This document shows positions 11,721 to 20,686 of a stretch of DNA of 64,000 nucleotides, one piece after another. This DNA comes from Cutibacterium equinum (GTDB taxonomy: Bacteria; Actinomycetota; Actinomycetes; Propionibacteriales; Propionibacteriaceae). The notes below the pieces were generated by a model. The model worked only from the letters and a program-made list of their open reading frames with translations, was not told the DNA's origin and ran no database searches. The first letter of the stretch is position 1. Each line of letters opens with the position of its first letter. Position numbers and translations under genes: made by a program. The stretch is taken from assembly GCF_028021195.1 (NCBI RefSeq), contig NZ_CP115668.1:1302001-1366000 (forward strand), written 5' to 3'.

Positions 11721-13502
11721 TCAAGCTGTCATCGCCACAGCACTGACCCCTTGCAGGATCTGGCGCCAGCGGAACCTTTCCTCGTGGTGAAGCAATAGTC
11801 CGTCTTCGCCGAGCACGACAGCCTCGGTACCGGTTTTCATCGGCACCGCCACCACGGATGTCACGCTGGTTCCGCTGAGTGGGCCCATGGAGGTCGCCCC
11901 CGAGCCATCAACGATGATTTCGTAGGGTGCAGTCACCCCGTTCTCGATCGCACTGCCCAGGACGCACAACCGGGTTTGGGAGAGCCAGGCAACGTCGGTG
12001 ATCTTCGACAGGTTCGCGTCGGAGGAGGACAGCGGTATGTCGACGATGTGGCCCAGGTGAACTGCGTTGTCCTGCGGTGACAACAGGCCGATACCCAATC
12101 CGTAGCTCTTCCCCGCTGTGAGGACCAGGGCCACGCGGATCCCATCGGGAGAGACGCTGAACGCGGTCACTGCGCGTCCACCCAGGTCAACGACGGTCGA
12201 TTTTCGGACGCCATCTGGGCCGACGACGATGAGTGTCGGATCCGTGGTCGAGAAGGTCATGACACTGCGATCAACGAGAACTTGTGGGCGGAGCAGGTTC
12301 GTCCCAGTGGCGACGACGTCGACCTGATCGCTGCCTTCGCGCCACGCCACCAGCGATCGTTGGTCCCCGGACACGGCGTGCCACACCGCGCCGGGAGTGT
12401 TCAACGATGCGACGGGCATGGCGAATTGGGTGGACGCGACGGCTGAGACACCTGTGTGCGGACGAGCCTGCTGCCCCAGGGTTCCGGGCATGATCTGGAA
12501 GGTTCGACCTGAGGGGTTGGTTCGTCCCATCTGTCCCTTGACGACGGCGACGACCGTGGGGGAATCCGTCGATGGCAGCGGTATGAGGTCGGCGTACAGG
12601 TCCGCCGAGACGGTGTTGTCCTCGGCGGCCTCGGGCAGGGGCAGCAGGGATCCGCCGGCGGTGAATCGGATACGCGAGATGGATGGGAAATAACTCAAGG
12701 TCCACGTGACTTGGCTGGCAAGCAGTCGCCGCTGGGACTCTGACAGCTGGGCAGCAGAGGCACTCAGGGGCACGGTGACCACGCCTACAGCGTCAACCGA
12801 GATTGACTCGGTGGCCTTCACTCCGGAGGGCAGTGCCGTGCGCACTGCCGGTTTCAGGTATTCAGGCACCCCGGCCATCATCGCCCGCAGCACGGCATCA
12901 GGGGTGGCACCCCAGCTCGGCAGGTGGATGACGTCGGGAACCAACCGGTCAGCGTCGACGGCCAAGAAATACACCGGAATCGTCGACCAAGCGCGCTGGA
13001 AGGTGTACTGCGAGATCAACAACCCCTCAGGAGGTCGGGAAATTCGCCATTGTCCGGACTCTTGAGCCATGCCGAAGTCATGTGTGAGAGTCTGCGACTG
13101 GGCCGGGCGGTAGTGACCGTCGGCATCAATGGTGCCCACGACGGGAGCCTGGAGAGAAGCCGTCGCCACCGTACTGGTCGGCTTGTGGTTGGTGGCCTCG
13201 TAGATCGTCGCCTTGGAATGGGGATCCCAGCGGTCGGCCATGTCTTTGGTGAGGTAGGTGCGAGCGACGCGGTAGTCGTCACGGGCACTCGTCATGGCCT
13301 GCAGGAAACCGCCCACGACAAGATCAATCGATGCGCCGTCGGTAGGAGGCTGCGGAGCGACGTCGATGCCCTCACGCCGCGTTGCCGCTTCGTGGGGGTC
13401 GTCGACCCGTCTGGCTGGCCCGCTGGAGGGTACCTCGGCGCAGCCTGCCAGCAGGAGAGCAGCCCCCGACAGCACAGCACGTCGCGTGGGACGCAGTGTC
13501 AT
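11721..13502 (-). CDS. lpqB: Lipoprotein LpqB, MtrB accessory factor
   Basis: This is the extracytoplasmic lipoprotein that interacts with the sensor kinase MtrB and tunes MtrAB signalling. It has 593 residues. The N-terminus has a basic stretch, a hydrophobic core and the lipobox LLLAGC, placing the lipidated cysteine near residue 22. A GerMN-like domain (about 45-330) follows, and the C-terminal half is a beta-propeller-like region with repeated SxDG motifs. The start ATG at 13502 overlaps the mtrB stop as ATGA and is preceded by AGGAGGAG, so translation is coupled to mtrB. The longer frame to 13763 lies inside mtrB and is not real. The gene order mtrA-mtrB-lpqB is a hallmark of actinobacteria. 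Confidence 0.93.
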   Translation of the reverse strand: MTLRPTRRAVLSGAALLLAGCAEVPSSGPARRVDDPHEAATRREGIDVAPQPPTDGASIDLVVGGFLQAMTSARDDYRVARTYLTKDMADRWDPHSKATIYEATNHKPTSTVATASLQAPVVGTIDADGHYRPAQSQTLTHDFGMAQESGQWRISRPPEGLLISQYTFQRAWSTIPVYFLAVDADRLVPDVIHLPSWGATPDAVLRAMMAGVPEYLKPAVRTALPSGVKATESISVDAVGVVTVPLSASAAQLSESQRRLLASQVTWTLSYFPSISRIRFTAGGSLLPLPEAAEDNTVSADLYADLIPLPSTDSPTVVAVVKGQMGRTNPSGRTFQIMPGTLGQQARPHTGVSAVASTQFAMPVASLNTPGAVWHAVSGDQRSLVAWREGSDQVDVVATGTNLLRPQVLVDRSVMTFSTTDPTLIVVGPDGVRKSTVVDLGGRAVTAFSVSPDGIRVALVLTAGKSYGLGIGLLSPQDNAVHLGHIVDIPLSSSDANLSKITDVAWLSQTRLCVLGSAIENGVTAPYEIIVDGSGATSMGPLSGTSVTSVVAVPMKTGTEAVVLGEDGLLLHHEERFRWRQILQGVSAVAMTA

Positions 13503-15028
13503 GTCTCCTCCTGTGTGTCTGACGGGTCGGCGTCGCTGGGGGCAGCCGGCAGTGGGGACTCCACGATCTGTCCGCCAGCATCCCTGGGAATGACGAGCCG
13601 GAAGTAGGCGCCCTGGCCGGGACGTCCCCACGCTGTCAGCCAGCCATGGTGCAGGTCGGCGTCCTGGCGAGAAATGGCCAGGCCAAGGCCGCTGCCGCCC
13701 ACGGTGCGTACCCGAGACGGATCTCCACGCCAGAACCGACCAAAGACCTTGTCTGCCTGCCACGGCTCGAACCCGACCCCGTGGTCACGCACGCCGACCC
13801 CTACCGCGCAGTCATTACCGACGACGGTCACCTCGACGGTCTTTCCCTCAGCATGTTCGACGGCGTTGGACAACAGATTCCTGACGATGCGGCTGATCCG
13901 TCGCGGATCGACCTCGGCCGTCTGCGACGTCTCGGCGTCCAGTGAGATCGGAACTGCCAGACGCTGTGCGATTGGAGTCACATCGACGATCTCGGCGCGC
14001 ACGAGTTCGACGATGTCGCAGTCTTCCACAGCGAGCTGGGCGGCTCCGGCGTCGAAACGAGAGATCTCGAGCAGGTCAGCCAGGAGGATCTCGAAGCGCT
14101 CCATCTGGGCCCTCATGAGTTCGACCGACCGCACCTGGACCGGATCGTCAGGGTTGGCCTCGATCATGTCGGAGGCCATCCGCATCGTCGTCATCGGGGT
14201 GCGCAACTCGTGGGAGACGTCCGAGACGAACTGCTGCTGCAGTGTCGACAACCTCTCCAATTCCCCAATGCGGCGATCGAGCTGGGCTGCCATGTCATTC
14301 ATCGATCTGGCAAGGGTCGCGAGGTCGTCAGTCCCCCGCACTGTCATACGCTCGTCCAGCGCTCCACCGGCCAATCTCGATGCCGTGATGGAGGCTTGTC
14401 GAATGGGTTGGGACAGGTGACGGGTCGCCAGGTAGGTTGCCATGGCGATGGCCAGGGCCATGAGAGCTCCCACGCTGATGACATTGCGGCGTAGCAACTC
14501 GACGGTGGCAACCTCCTGGGTCTGCGGGAAGATGAAGTACACCGGGATGGACTGGCTGGCTCCAGGTGCCCACAGGGTCGAACCGACGACGATACCGGGG
14601 ACGTCAGGACGCACATGGTCGGTGTAATGAACCATCGTCGGTGCGGTCCACATGCCGTTGGACTCCCCCACTTTCACGGTGAGCTCAGCCGGAACGGAGT
14701 CCGGTGAGACCCCCTGGGAAATGAGTCCGGAAACAGGGCCCTGGATGAGGACGTGATACTGCCCTGATTGGCCTGCTGCGTCGTCTGCGAGTCGATTGAG
14801 TTGCTCGTAGAGAGAGGCTGTGCGCAGATCGGTGTCTCGCAACTGGCCTTGGATGCGATTGATCGTCGCGGTCGTCTCCGCGATGGCCGAGGTGCGTTTT
14901 GCCTCGACGATTCCCGCAGTGGCCTGACGAACCAGGAAGAAGCCACCGACGGTGAGGATGACAAGACTGCTCACCACGGTGATGGTGACCATGCGCAGTG
15001 GCAATGACGACCACCACAGTCTCCGCAA
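13499..15028 (-). CDS. mtrB: Sensor histidine kinase MtrB
   Basis: This is the membrane sensor kinase of the essential MtrAB system, which controls cell-envelope and division genes. Two membrane segments bracket an extracellular sensor region (about residues 20-40 and 185-205). A HAMP linker follows, then the phospho-acceptor H-box SHELRTPMTTMRM near 280. The N-box (NLLSNAVEHAE), the G1-type box GVRDHGVGFEP and the SGLGLAISRQD segment lie in the ATPase domain. The given 15028 start is a TTG with no ribosome binding site. The frame stays open upstream and encodes an Arg-rich MtrB-like cytoplasmic tail back to a CTG at 15097 that overlaps the mtrA stop as CTGA behind GGGGAGGAG. The real start may therefore be that CTG (532 residues). 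Confidence 0.93.
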   Translation of the reverse strand: MRRLWWSSLPLRMVTITVVSSLVILTVGGFFLVRQATAGIVEAKRTSAIAETTATINRIQGQLRDTDLRTASLYEQLNRLADDAAGQSGQYHVLIQGPVSGLISQGVSPDSVPAELTVKVGESNGMWTAPTMVHYTDHVRPDVPGIVVGSTLWAPGASQSIPVYFIFPQTQEVATVELLRRNVISVGALMALAIAMATYLATRHLSQPIRQASITASRLAGGALDERMTVRGTDDLATLARSMNDMAAQLDRRIGELERLSTLQQQFVSDVSHELRTPMTTMRMASDMIEANPDDPVQVRSVELMRAQMERFEILLADLLEISRFDAGAAQLAVEDCDIVELVRAEIVDVTPIAQRLAVPISLDAETSQTAEVDPRRISRIVRNLLSNAVEHAEGKTVEVTVVGNDCAVGVGVRDHGVGFEPWQADKVFGRFWRGDPSRVRTVGGSGLGLAISRQDADLHHGWLTAWGRPGQGAYFRLVIPRDAGGQIVESPLPAAPSDADPSDTQEET

Positions 15029-15093
15029 CCCGGCAAGCCACGATGCGGGCCAGCTGTGTCGTCGGTGGCGGCCAGCACGCCGCGGCCCGGTGA

Positions 15094-15804
15094 TCAGCTC
15101 TCCTCCCCAGGTGTGCTGATGCGGTATCCGATACCGCGCACCGTCACGATCATCTGCGGGTTCCCAGCGTTTTCCTCCACCTTGGAGCGCAACCGCTGCA
15201 CGTGGACGTTGACCAGGCGAGTGTCGGCATTGCTGGTGTAACCCCAGACCTCTCGCAGTAGGGTTTCTCGGCTGAAGACCTTGTTGGGATGCTGGGCCAT
15301 CGTCACGAGCAGGGAGTACTCCAGCGGGGTCAAGGAGATGTCCTCTCCACCGCGTTGCACCACGTGGGCCGCCGGGTCGATGGTCAGATCGCCGACGCTG
15401 ATGATCCCGCCCTCCTCACGTGGGGCAGCTGGAGTGCGCAGGCGGGCACGAATACGGGCAACCAGTTCAGCAGACCGGAAGGGTTTCGAGACGTAGTCGT
15501 CGGCACCTGCCCCCAAGCCGCGCACGACGTCAGGGGTGTCAGAGCGTGCTGTGAGCATGATGATGGGCACGCCGGATTCGTCTCGGATGTCCTGGCAGAT
15601 CTGGATGCCATCGGGTCCTGGGAGCATGAGGTCAAGGAGTACGAGGGCAGGTTTGCACTGCCGGAAGACGTCCATGACGTCATTGCCGTGACCAACCCAT
15701 GCGGTCGAGAATCCTTCCTTGGCCAGAACCAGCTGAAGCATCTCGGCCAGGGCTGGGTCGTCATCGACGACGAGGATCGGCCCATGCTCACTGGTGACGC
15801 CCAC
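15094..15804 (-). CDS. mtrA: Response regulator MtrA
   Basis: This OmpR/PhoB-type regulator is phosphorylated by MtrB and controls division, envelope and DNA-replication genes in actinomycetes. The receiver domain has the acidic pair VVDDD near residue 13, the phospho-acceptor Asp in VLLDLMLPG and the conserved Lys in VSKPFR. The C-terminal winged helix (about 135-230) ends with LRSKVEENAGNPQMIVTVRGIGYRI-like residues typical of the family. AGGAGG sits inside the longest frame, so the first GTG at 15819 cannot be used. I chose the GTG at 15804, six bases after that site; the GTG at 15807 is an alternative. The gene is first in the mtrA-mtrB-lpqB operon. Confidence 0.95.
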   Translation of the reverse strand: MGVTSEHGPILVVDDDPALAEMLQLVLAKEGFSTAWVGHGNDVMDVFRQCKPALVLLDLMLPGPDGIQICQDIRDESGVPIIMLTARSDTPDVVRGLGAGADDYVSKPFRSAELVARIRARLRTPAAPREEGGIISVGDLTIDPAAHVVQRGGEDISLTPLEYSLLVTMAQHPNKVFSRETLLREVWGYTSNADTRLVNVHVQRLRSKVEENAGNPQMIVTVRGIGYRISTPGEES

Positions 15805-15868
15805 CACAGACCTCCTCACTCATTGCGGGATGGTGCACATCGTAGTCCCCACGACGTGTGGCCATCGA

Positions 15869-16447
15869 TCAATTGAACGCGGGGGTGTCCGTGGCGGTGG
15901 CAAGCATCGCTGCCGAACCGTTCTGACGGCGCAGAACGGCTCGCCACAAACCATGCGGTTCCGACGAGAAGACGTCCTCGGGGTGTGCGATAGCGCGAAT
16001 CCAATCACCGCGAATGAGTTCAGCTTCGAGTTGTTCTGGCCCCCATTCCGCGTATCCGGCAAAGATTCGTACGTCTGTGAACGCCCCCTCAACCAATTCG
16101 GTTGGGGTGTCGAGATGAAGCAGGCCGATCAATCCATGAACCCGCCGCCACCCCGGCGGCTCCTCGCTGGACCGCTGCACACGGGCCAGGCAAATGGCTC
16201 CGCTGGGCGAGACCGGGCCTCCGAGGAAGAGGTCCTGGGGAGGGGTCGCCAAATGGACCCAGCCGGGTAGTTGGCGACGCAGAGTTCCCGGCGAGCATGG
16301 CTGATTGACGATGACCCCGAGCGCTCCGTCAAGGGCGACGTCGATGAGGTAGATGACCGACTCGTAGAAAACGCCTTCGTCGATCTGGCGACTTGCCACC
16401 AGCAGGTCACCGGCCTTGAGGGGGTTCGCGAGTCTCACAACGCCCAT
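15869..16447 (-). CDS. YqgE/AlgH family protein (DUF179)
   Basis: A 192-residue member of the YqgE/AlgH (UPF0301) family. The pattern is clear: VRLANPLKAGDLLVASRQ at the start, FYESVIYLID, then ALGVIVNQP near residue 45, LFLGGPV near 75 and VRIFAGYAEWGPEQLEAEL near 130. The biochemical role of the family is unresolved. A longer frame reaches 16480, but the family N-terminus matches the ATG at 16447. It is transcribed away from mtrA with a short spacer. Confidence 0.88.
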   Translation of the reverse strand: MGVVRLANPLKAGDLLVASRQIDEGVFYESVIYLIDVALDGALGVIVNQPCSPGTLRRQLPGWVHLATPPQDLFLGGPVSPSGAICLARVQRSSEEPPGWRRVHGLIGLLHLDTPTELVEGAFTDVRIFAGYAEWGPEQLEAELIRGDWIRAIAHPEDVFSSEPHGLWRAVLRRQNGSAAMLATATDTPAFN

Positions 16448-16540
16448 TGTGTCACCGCAGGCCACGGCCCAACAGGACAATCATCGGCTGGCCCCTCCCG
16501 CCACTCGTCAGCGCTGTTCAACCCTGACCGTGATGAGACG

Positions 16541-17206
16541 TCATGCTGCTGCGGCCGTTCGCTGTGGGCGTGTTGTGGTCCACCCAGAATGGGGGCGATC
16601 TCGCAGTCTCCGAGCCAATTCGAGTTCCGACGCCGACCCTGCGTTGCCGCAGATATTGTCCAACGCTGCGTCTATATCGTGTTGCCGAGAGCGCCACGAC
16701 ATACTGCCTCGGGCCATTCGGCATGACCACGGCGTCACCAATCCTTGTTCCAACGCCGCACACACCCATTCCCATTCGCCGCGAATGGCCAACAAAAGCA
16801 CCGACATCTCGGGAACAGCCAGGGCAACGGGGTCGTCAAGGATGTAGTGGTCGGGAACGTGCCAGCGGTGGACGACGAGGCCATCACGTTTGAGACGACG
16901 AGTTGGGCTGAAAGCCTCAACCTCGTCGATGGCGTCGAGGCCCGACGAGTCAGTATCGAGGGGCGTTATTCCTTGCAGCCCAAGAGCGACCCGACCGACG
17001 AGCACGACCTGCGGATCCCAGATGTGCAAGGCACGGATCTTGACGCTCATGTCGTCGGCCCGATCGGTCGGCACGACAATGCCGGGTAACACGCGAGTAG
17101 CACGCCCGGCGGCGACGGCACGGTCGGCTTGTCCTCGCAGCGGGCTGGTCCTGGTGATGCGTGCAATACCGTCGTTGCCGAGCCATTCAGTTTCAAGTTC
17201 TCTCAT
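16541..17206 (-). CDS. AbiEi-like winged-helix protein, possibly C-terminally truncated
   Basis: A 221-residue protein resembling the AbiEi antitoxin / DUF559-type regulators common in actinomycetes. The N-terminus (about 8-50) has the HTH pattern LGNDGIARITR followed by AVAAGRATRVLPGIVVPTD. The middle has VLVGRVALGLQGI and VHRWHVPD strands. The C-terminus reaches a SASELELARRLRD helix and stops 20 residues later. In longer relatives that helix leads into an endonuclease-like DUF559 domain, which is absent here. No AbiEii-type nucleotidyltransferase toxin is adjacent, so a complete toxin-antitoxin pair is not supported. The start is ATG at 17206 without a strong ribosome binding site. Confidence 0.55.
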   Translation of the reverse strand: MRELETEWLGNDGIARITRTSPLRGQADRAVAAGRATRVLPGIVVPTDRADDMSVKIRALHIWDPQVVLVGRVALGLQGITPLDTDSSGLDAIDEVEAFSPTRRLKRDGLVVHRWHVPDHYILDDPVALAVPEMSVLLLAIRGEWEWVCAALEQGLVTPWSCRMARGSMSWRSRQHDIDAALDNICGNAGSASELELARRLRDRPHSGWTTTRPQRTAAAA

Positions 17207-17357
17207 ACTTACAGTTGTCGTCCGAACCTCGGATTTCCGTCACCCTTTTTCACTTCTGTGGATAACTCATGACGTCACCACTGACGCCCTTGTGGACAAC
17301 CACCCCCGACCGACAGACGGTAACGGTGAGGCAACCCCATGCCTCATAATGAGACCC

Positions 17358-17816
17358 ATGAATGAGACGCAGGAGTTGAGGCAGGCCAAGGGCGAACCGG
17401 ACACTTCTGACCGCCCCACCGTGTTGTTCGCCTGCGTGCACAACGCCGGCCGGTCCCAAATGGCAGCGGCCTATGCGCACCAGCTTTCCGGTGGCCGTGT
17501 CGAGGTGCTCTCGGCGGGCTCGGAACCAGCGAAGTCGATCAACTCCCTCGTCCGAGACGCACTGCTGGAGGACGGGATCGACATCTCGGCTGAAACCCCG
17601 AAACTCCTCACCCCGGAGGCCGTCAAGGCATCTGACGTCGTTATCACGATGGGTTGTGGGGAAACCTGTCCGATCTTCCCCGGCAAGCGCTACGAGGACT
17701 GGGAGGTCGCCGACCCTGCCGGTCAGGACTTGGCGAGCGTTCGCGAGATTCGCGACGACGTCAAGAAGCGTGTTGAGGACCTGCTCACATCACTCGATGT
17801 TTCCGTGCAGCCCTGA
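17358..17816 (+). CDS. arsC: Arsenate reductase, mycothiol-dependent LMW-phosphatase type
   Basis: It reduces arsenate to arsenite. The fold is low-molecular-weight tyrosine phosphatase: P-loop CVHNAGRS near residue 26 and the acidic loop DPAGQ near residue 118. A conserved ITMGCGETCPIFPGKRYEDW segment lies between them. That segment, together with CVHNAGRSQMAA, resembles the actinobacterial arsenate-mycothiol transferases rather than thioredoxin-linked enzymes. The protein has 152 residues. The ATG at 17358 was chosen; an ATG nine bases upstream is also possible, and most of the longer frame upstream is not coding. No arsR or arsenite exporter is adjacent. It is divergent from the AbiEi-like gene, with a 151-base AT-richer intergenic region. 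Confidence 0.85.
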   Translation: MNETQELRQAKGEPDTSDRPTVLFACVHNAGRSQMAAAYAHQLSGGRVEVLSAGSEPAKSINSLVRDALLEDGIDISAETPKLLTPEAVKASDVVITMGCGETCPIFPGKRYEDWEVADPAGQDLASVREIRDDVKKRVEDLLTSLDVSVQP

Positions 17817-17906
17817 AGCCATGACCGTCAGTGAAATGTCCTGGACTTGGGGTGCAGGCTGCGGTCATGTGCACGCTCCTCTTGGCACCGTGCACGAGGA
17901 GGAGCA

Positions 17907-18774
17907 ATGACGGTCTCACGTCGAACCCTCATGGGCCTGCTGGTCGGATGCGTGGCCGCGAGCGCAGTCCCAGCGCCTGACGACCCTGCCTGTCGTCGCA
18001 TCATCACTGGCCTATCTCAAACCTGACGAAGCCATCGCTGCGGCGTCCGTGCGTCACCGGCTCGTCGGAGCGACCGCCCAGTCCACCGCGGAAGCTGCCG
18101 TTTTCGCCAAGCACTGGGGCATTCGACAGCGCGACATCACCATCGTGGGAAATCCCCAGCTTGACGACCTTCCTGCCTACCGCCCCGTCAAGGGCACTGT
18201 CGTCGTCGCAACCTCCGTCACGCCCCCCTCTGAAACCGGAGGTGCAGCACCCGGCAGCGAATTGCTCATGGACACCGCTCGAGCGTTGAGAGACCACGGC
18301 TACCGCGTTCGCGTCGGACTGCACCCCCGTGAGGACCCGGCGTTGTGGTCCGACTTCGAGATAGCCACCGAAGGCACCATGAAGGCAGCGGAAACAGCTG
18401 AGGTCGTCGTCGGTATTCCCGGCTCGATCTTCCCCCAGATCGCTGCCCTCGGCGCTCCCGTCGTCGGCATCACGGAACCCCGACTTCAGGTGCCGGAGTA
18501 CATCCTGTCAGTGGCGACGCCGGTGGACTCAATTGCTGAGGCTCTCGCTGCCGTCAGGGCCGGCCAGAAGACTGCACCCGATACCCTCCGTGCGGCCGTC
18601 GGTCCACTCGGAGGCTCACGGGCACGGCTGTGGAACTACTGGCGCCATGCGCTGAGTGCTGCGGCACCGCAGCCAACCCAGGCTGTCCACACGACGCCCC
18701 GGCCAGTTCCGACGCACGGTCCGTCTCCTGCCAGGCAAGGGCGAGGTCTGAGTCTGCCGCGAACCGGTGCGTGA
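17907..18774 (+). pseudogene. Broken glycosyltransferase-like gene with Tat-like leader
   Basis: An ATG at 17907 behind GAGGAGGAG begins a leader with a twin-arginine-like SRRTLMGLLVG core, but this frame stops after 39 codons. The next frame opens across the same place and runs to 18774. It encodes a protein resembling the C-terminal half of GT-B-type glycosyl/glycerophosphate transferases: a segment VGATAQSTAEAAVF, then ITIVGNPQLDDLPAYR, VVVATSV, VRVGLHPRE, and VVVGIPGSIFPQIAALGAPVVGI. The N-terminal Rossmann domain is missing, so a frameshift alone is not enough; an internal deletion is likely. The end is a low-complexity Pro/Thr-rich tail that looks like read-through of another frame. The substrate is unknown. 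Confidence 0.6.
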
Positions 18775-18893
18775 GGGTCGTTGCACCCCGACACTGCTGG
18801 ACGCCGGTCTCACCATCATCGGCAGACTGTATGTCGGGTACGAATCCGACAACAGGTTCCACCACTACGCCGTCGACGTCGGAGGGTCGGCGG
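18775..18893 (+). other. Possible coding remnant between the broken glycosyltransferase and the DUF1444-like gene
   Basis: In one plus-strand frame, from about 18750, the bases read as a coherent peptide containing LDAGLTIIGRLYVGYESDN and HHYAVDVGG before a stop at about 18909. It has no start of its own and overlaps the end of the neighbouring minus-strand gene. It looks like the tail of a lost gene, perhaps the original 3' neighbour, but the family was not recognised. Confidence 0.3.
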
Positions 18894-19832
18894 CTACCGG
18901 GCTGCCTTGATGAAGTTAGCGGTGAAGATCGGCCCTGGCCGCAACGTGATGGTGTCGTCTTCGGACCAGTCAACGTCGGCTCCAGCACGGGCGGCTGCTT
19001 CCATTGTGTCGCCGAAGTTACCCATCTGAGGCTCGAGGGTCCCATCGGGTGTCCAGTAGTAAATGTTGTTGCTCAGCACACCTCCGGGGTTCTCGTATCC
19101 GGCGTCCGGGGACAGTGAACTCAACATCTGTGACAGACAGATCAGGTCAGACAAGCCGGCTCCCGCTGTGGGAACTCGATACATGAAAGTCGATCGGTTG
19201 GGGACGGCGAACAGCACACCACTGGGCACATCGACACCAAGCCGGTTTAGCAGAGCGGGCATGTCGGCTACCTTGGAGGCAATGAACATCGAGTCGCCGG
19301 TGATGAAGTGAACATCGTCTTCGTCGAACATCTCATCGATGGGCTCAGCGTTGGTGTTTTGCTGCCCTTGGGCAAAGAGTTCTTCCACTGAAATGCCCAA
19401 TTCAGCGATGGTGTCATCGGCGAGTTTCGCCACATGGGTGGGGAAATCAAGGCACAGGATCAGCGACAAGTCGTCACTGAAATGCCGCGCGTAGCCATAC
19501 TCTTGGGTCTCAGCCGCAGGAACCAGCCGCGTGCGGATCATCGTCATGATCTCCTCCCGGCTGGGAGCGGGGGCGGTTTCGGACTCGACTGCGGACACCA
19601 CCATCTGTAGCCAACGCTGAAGGCGAGGCTCCCACTCGGCCACCGGACACGCCATGAGCTCGTCGGCTACGTTCTCCATCGAAAGCATGCCCTGATCGGC
19701 GATCTCCAAGGCTTTCCCACTCTCAGTTAATACTGCCTGAACCGCGATGCCACGGCGTTCGAGTTCCTCCATCAAGTAGCCCGCCGCACCATTGAGGATC
19801 GAGTCACGATCCATACTTGGCATGTTCGACAT
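18894..19832 (-). CDS. Hypothetical protein with DUF1444-like organisation
   Basis: A 312-residue acidic cytoplasmic protein without signal peptide or membrane segment. The order of elements resembles DUF1444/YtpQ-type proteins: a basic-acidic N-terminal helix bundle, MIRTRLVPAAET near 115, a strand LSLILCLDFPTHVAKL near 140, an FITGDSMFIASKV segment near 195 and a VLFAVPNRSTFMYR strand near 225. The resemblance is by pattern only. The start ATG at 19832 follows GGAAGGA. A truncated frame ends 13 bases upstream, so this gene was once part of a longer minus-strand operon. An ISL3 remnant has since been inserted behind that operon's EcsC-TerB gene. The function is unknown. Confidence 0.5.
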   Translation of the reverse strand: MSNMPSMDRDSILNGAAGYLMEELERRGIAVQAVLTESGKALEIADQGMLSMENVADELMACPVAEWEPRLQRWLQMVVSAVESETAPAPSREEIMTMIRTRLVPAAETQEYGYARHFSDDLSLILCLDFPTHVAKLADDTIAELGISVEELFAQGQQNTNAEPIDEMFDEDDVHFITGDSMFIASKVADMPALLNRLGVDVPSGVLFAVPNRSTFMYRVPTAGAGLSDLICLSQMLSSLSPDAGYENPGGVLSNNIYYWTPDGTLEPQMGNFGDTMEAAARAGADVDWSEDDTITLRPGPIFTANFIKAAR

Positions 19833-19845
19833 CTGCGTTCCTTCC

Positions 19846-20021
19846 CTATTGCAGTTCGGTGTCGAAGTAATCCTCGTCGACCTCAAACAGCGCAAACTTA
19901 CGGGTCTTGTTCACAGCGACGCCGCAGCGAAGCATCCGCGCAGTCAACACGAGGACATCGATCAGCACAATCTTGCCATGCTGATCGTTCTTGGCAGTCT
20001 CTTTCAAGGACAGAGCAAAGG
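19846..20021 (-). pseudogene. 3' fragment of a gene cut by an ISL3 insertion
   Basis: About 58 codons remain of a minus-strand gene, reading KIVLIDVLVLTARMLRCG and ending FEVDEDYFDTELQ at a TAG 13 bases before the DUF1444-like start. The frame is broken at the inverted repeat that begins at 20022. Beyond the other end of the insertion (20589-20686) the sequence is AT-rich and no matching 5' part was found. The family is not recognised. Confidence 0.5.
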
Positions 20022-20588
20022 GGCTCTTCACAATCGAGGGTGTAGATCCGGTTTGAATCCATCGGCTTTCAGGAGGGATCGGACGATGTAGTGGATCAGG
20101 TTGCACAATCCGAAGGCCGTTCCCCGCAGGTGTTCCAGGCGTTTGTTGATAGCCTCAGTGGGGCCGTTGCTGGGACCGTGATGGTCGAAGAACGCCGGAA
20201 CGTCATCACAGCGTATGGTCAGGGCCCAGACGAGTCCGGCGACCTCAACCAGGCTGGTGACAACCGCGTACCGGATCGAGACGATGAGCCGGGTCATGAT
20301 CTTCGTGCCTTCGGCTCGACTACTAGCGCGGCAGACGGTGATCATGGGCTGATAGACCGCCCGTCGACATCCCTCTCATCGGTAAGGTAACCAGGGCGTC
20401 CAAGCGGCATTGTTGTGTGTCGGTGACCAGGTCGGCGCCGGTGCGAAGCGTCTTACAGGCGTGGTAGAACGGGGCGCCGGTGGGGCGAGGGTGCCGTGCA
20501 GCGACATCTGGCCCCGATCTCAACACACATCCATGGCCTCATCGGCCAGCCGGATCACACCGACCCACACCCTCATCTGTGAAGAGCC
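20022..20588 (-). mobile_element. Internally deleted ISL3-family element with both terminal repeats
   Basis: The ends match as inverted repeats: GGCTCTTCACA at 20022-20032 and its complement at 20578-20588. The same end occurs at 39021-39031 beside a second ISL3 copy. Inside, the minus strand encodes the last third of an ISL3 transposase (20028-20345: EGTKIMTRLI..., SNGPTEAINKRLEHLRGTAFG, ending DLHPRL). It then shifts frame to a fragment with LRTGADLVTDTQQ. At about 567 bases it is less than half of a full element, so it cannot make transposase. The eight bases outside each end do not match, so no target duplication survives. Confidence 0.8.
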
Positions 20589-20686
20589 GAATTGTCCTCT
20601 TCTCAGTTGAAAAGCGTTTCAATGGATCCTTGATTTTCTCGGTATCCCTAGCTTCTTTTCCGAAAATGTTGCTGATTCTGTAGGGT

